A DNA stretch of 64,000 bases, taken from Desulfobacula sp964636495. GTDB lineage: Bacteria > Desulfobacterota > Desulfobacteria > Desulfobacterales > Desulfobacteraceae. Every line of letters begins with the position of its first letter. Position 1 is the stretch's first letter. Location of the stretch: the NCBI GenBank assembly GCA_964636495.1, contig CAZWSL010000011.1, positions 1 through 64,000 on the forward strand. The letters are read 5' to 3'. Shown here piece after piece: positions 63,524 through 64,000 of this stretch. A program made the position numbers and the translations under genes. The notes below the pieces were generated by a model. It worked only from the letters and a program-made list of their open reading frames with translations. It did no database searches and was not told the origin of the DNA.

Positions 63524-64000
63524 TTAGCTGCACTTGGTAAAACCGCACGAATAACACTTCATACAGCCTTCTTCAAATGCAATGCCTCCTCCACATTCAG
63601 GGCAGGCATCTGTTTTTAATTGATTCCGGGTATGCTTTATTTTTTTTCCTTTTCCATCGGTCAGATATCTTTTCTCAAAAACTTTTGCAATGGCATCTGG
63701 AATGGAATAAACCAGGCCGCCTTCCTGAAATACAGCATGTTCACCCCTGATTCCCTTTATCTGGTCAATAATATCTTCCACTTCAACGCCAGATCTTAAT
63801 GCAAGTGAAATGAGCCGGCCGATTGCTTCTGTTTTTGCCTGTGTTGATTTACCGGATTTACCAATGGTTGCAAAGATCTCAAACGGTCTACTGTTATATT
63901 CTGATACGGTCACATACAGATATCCCATACCGGTCTTGATTCTTTCGGTAAAACCGTCAAGGATGCGTGGCCTTTCTCTTCCGGCAATAAGGAAATCATT
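63524..64000 (-). CDS. nrdJ: B12-dependent ribonucleotide reductase, C-terminal part (partial)
   Basis: The frame is open to the window edge and shows the last 159 residues of a class II (adenosylcobalamin-dependent) ribonucleotide reductase. The TSCPD domain is recognisable (TIGKSGKSTQAKTEAIGRLISLALRSG), followed by a C-terminal zinc-ribbon of cysteine pairs (CPECGG and CMKCYSCGFTKC). The enzyme reduces ribonucleotides to deoxyribonucleotides and is typical of anaerobes. The 5' part lies beyond position 64000. Confidence 0.9.
   Translation of the reverse strand, partial: NDFLIAGRERPRILDGFTERIKTGMGYLYVTVSEYNSRPFEIFATIGKSGKSTQAKTEAIGRLISLALRSGVEVEDIIDQIKGIRGEHAVFQEGGLVYSIPDAIAKVFEKRYLTDGKGKKIKHTRNQLKTDACPECGGGIAFEEGCMKCYSCGFTKCS

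Noticed and set aside
1..64000. tRNA, rRNA, CRISPR array, insertion sequence or prophage
   Set aside because: On reading both strands I found no tRNA T-loop/CCA pattern, no rRNA sequence, no regularly spaced repeat array, and no transposase, integrase or phage gene.

Overview
The window reads as a chromosomal segment of a strictly anaerobic, sulfate-reducing deltaproteobacterium of the Desulfobacterales (Desulfobacteraceae-like). The grounds are a complete 16-haem Hmc-type transmembrane redox operon, NfnAB, an HdrD-like ETF:quinone oxidoreductase beside EtfAB, nickel and corrinoid handling genes (CooT-like, two RACo-like ASKHA proteins, LarA), a B12-dependent ribonucleotide reductase, and a general excess of ferredoxin-type proteins. 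The species is not identified. I see no rRNA, tRNA, CRISPR array, insertion sequence or prophage.

Layout. 0.3-5.5 kb: GTP-type PEP carboxykinase, a solitary periplasmic binding protein, and a REC-DHp-REC-GGDEF-like regulator. 5.6-13.1 kb (minus): hmcABCD, a tmcD-like tryptophan-rich gene, then hmcEF; hmcD is only 43 codons. 13.6-15.9 kb: nfnAB, divergent from hmc. 16.2-22.4 kb (minus): ApbE, CooT-like, DUF3842, thymidylate kinase and two coupled RACo-like genes. 22.6-28.3 kb: an MscS-like channel, then a lactate module (FAD dehydrogenase, FeS/MvhD-domain protein, LarA). 28.4-30.0 kb: a deleted receiver-domain remnant and a glycosyltransferase. 30.1-34.9 kb (minus): TetR regulator, ETF:quinone oxidoreductase, etfB, etfA. 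35.1-43.7 kb: class II aldolase, mazG, cvpA, ybeZ/phoH-pgpH-ybeY-pdxJ, an esterase and a ferredoxin. 43.8-47.1 kb (minus): a CysK-CysS fusion whose tRNA-synthetase half has lost HIGH and KMSKS, coupled to an unknown protein. 47.3-60.3 kb: lptD, a specialised NusG paralogue, HU/IHF, holB, ricT, metG, a penicillin-binding protein, a giant GlmS-like protein and an MFS transporter. 60.5-64.0 kb (minus): a dimethylglycine/sarcosine-dehydrogenase-like enzyme behind an MttB remnant, a degraded copy of the MFS 3' end, and the end of nrdJ.

How the genes fit together. Most of the first half concerns electron routing. Hmc exchanges electrons between periplasmic c-type cytochromes and the cytoplasm. Nfn links ferredoxin, NADH and NADPH. 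The lactate dehydrogenase may deliver electrons through an MvhD-like domain to Hdr-type complexes. EtfAB plus its quinone oxidoreductase serve acyl-CoA oxidation. RACo, CooT, DUF3842 and the MttB remnant point to corrinoid- and nickel-dependent one-carbon metabolism encoded elsewhere. The second half is mostly housekeeping (cell envelope, DNA replication, RNA processing, translation).

The strongest candidates for undescribed biology are the CysK/degenerate-CysS fusion with its coupled partner, the 1241-residue GlmS-like protein with an internal catalytic cysteine, and the paired RACo proteins of which only one carries a ferredoxin domain. All assignments come from reading the sequence and family knowledge; no database search was run.
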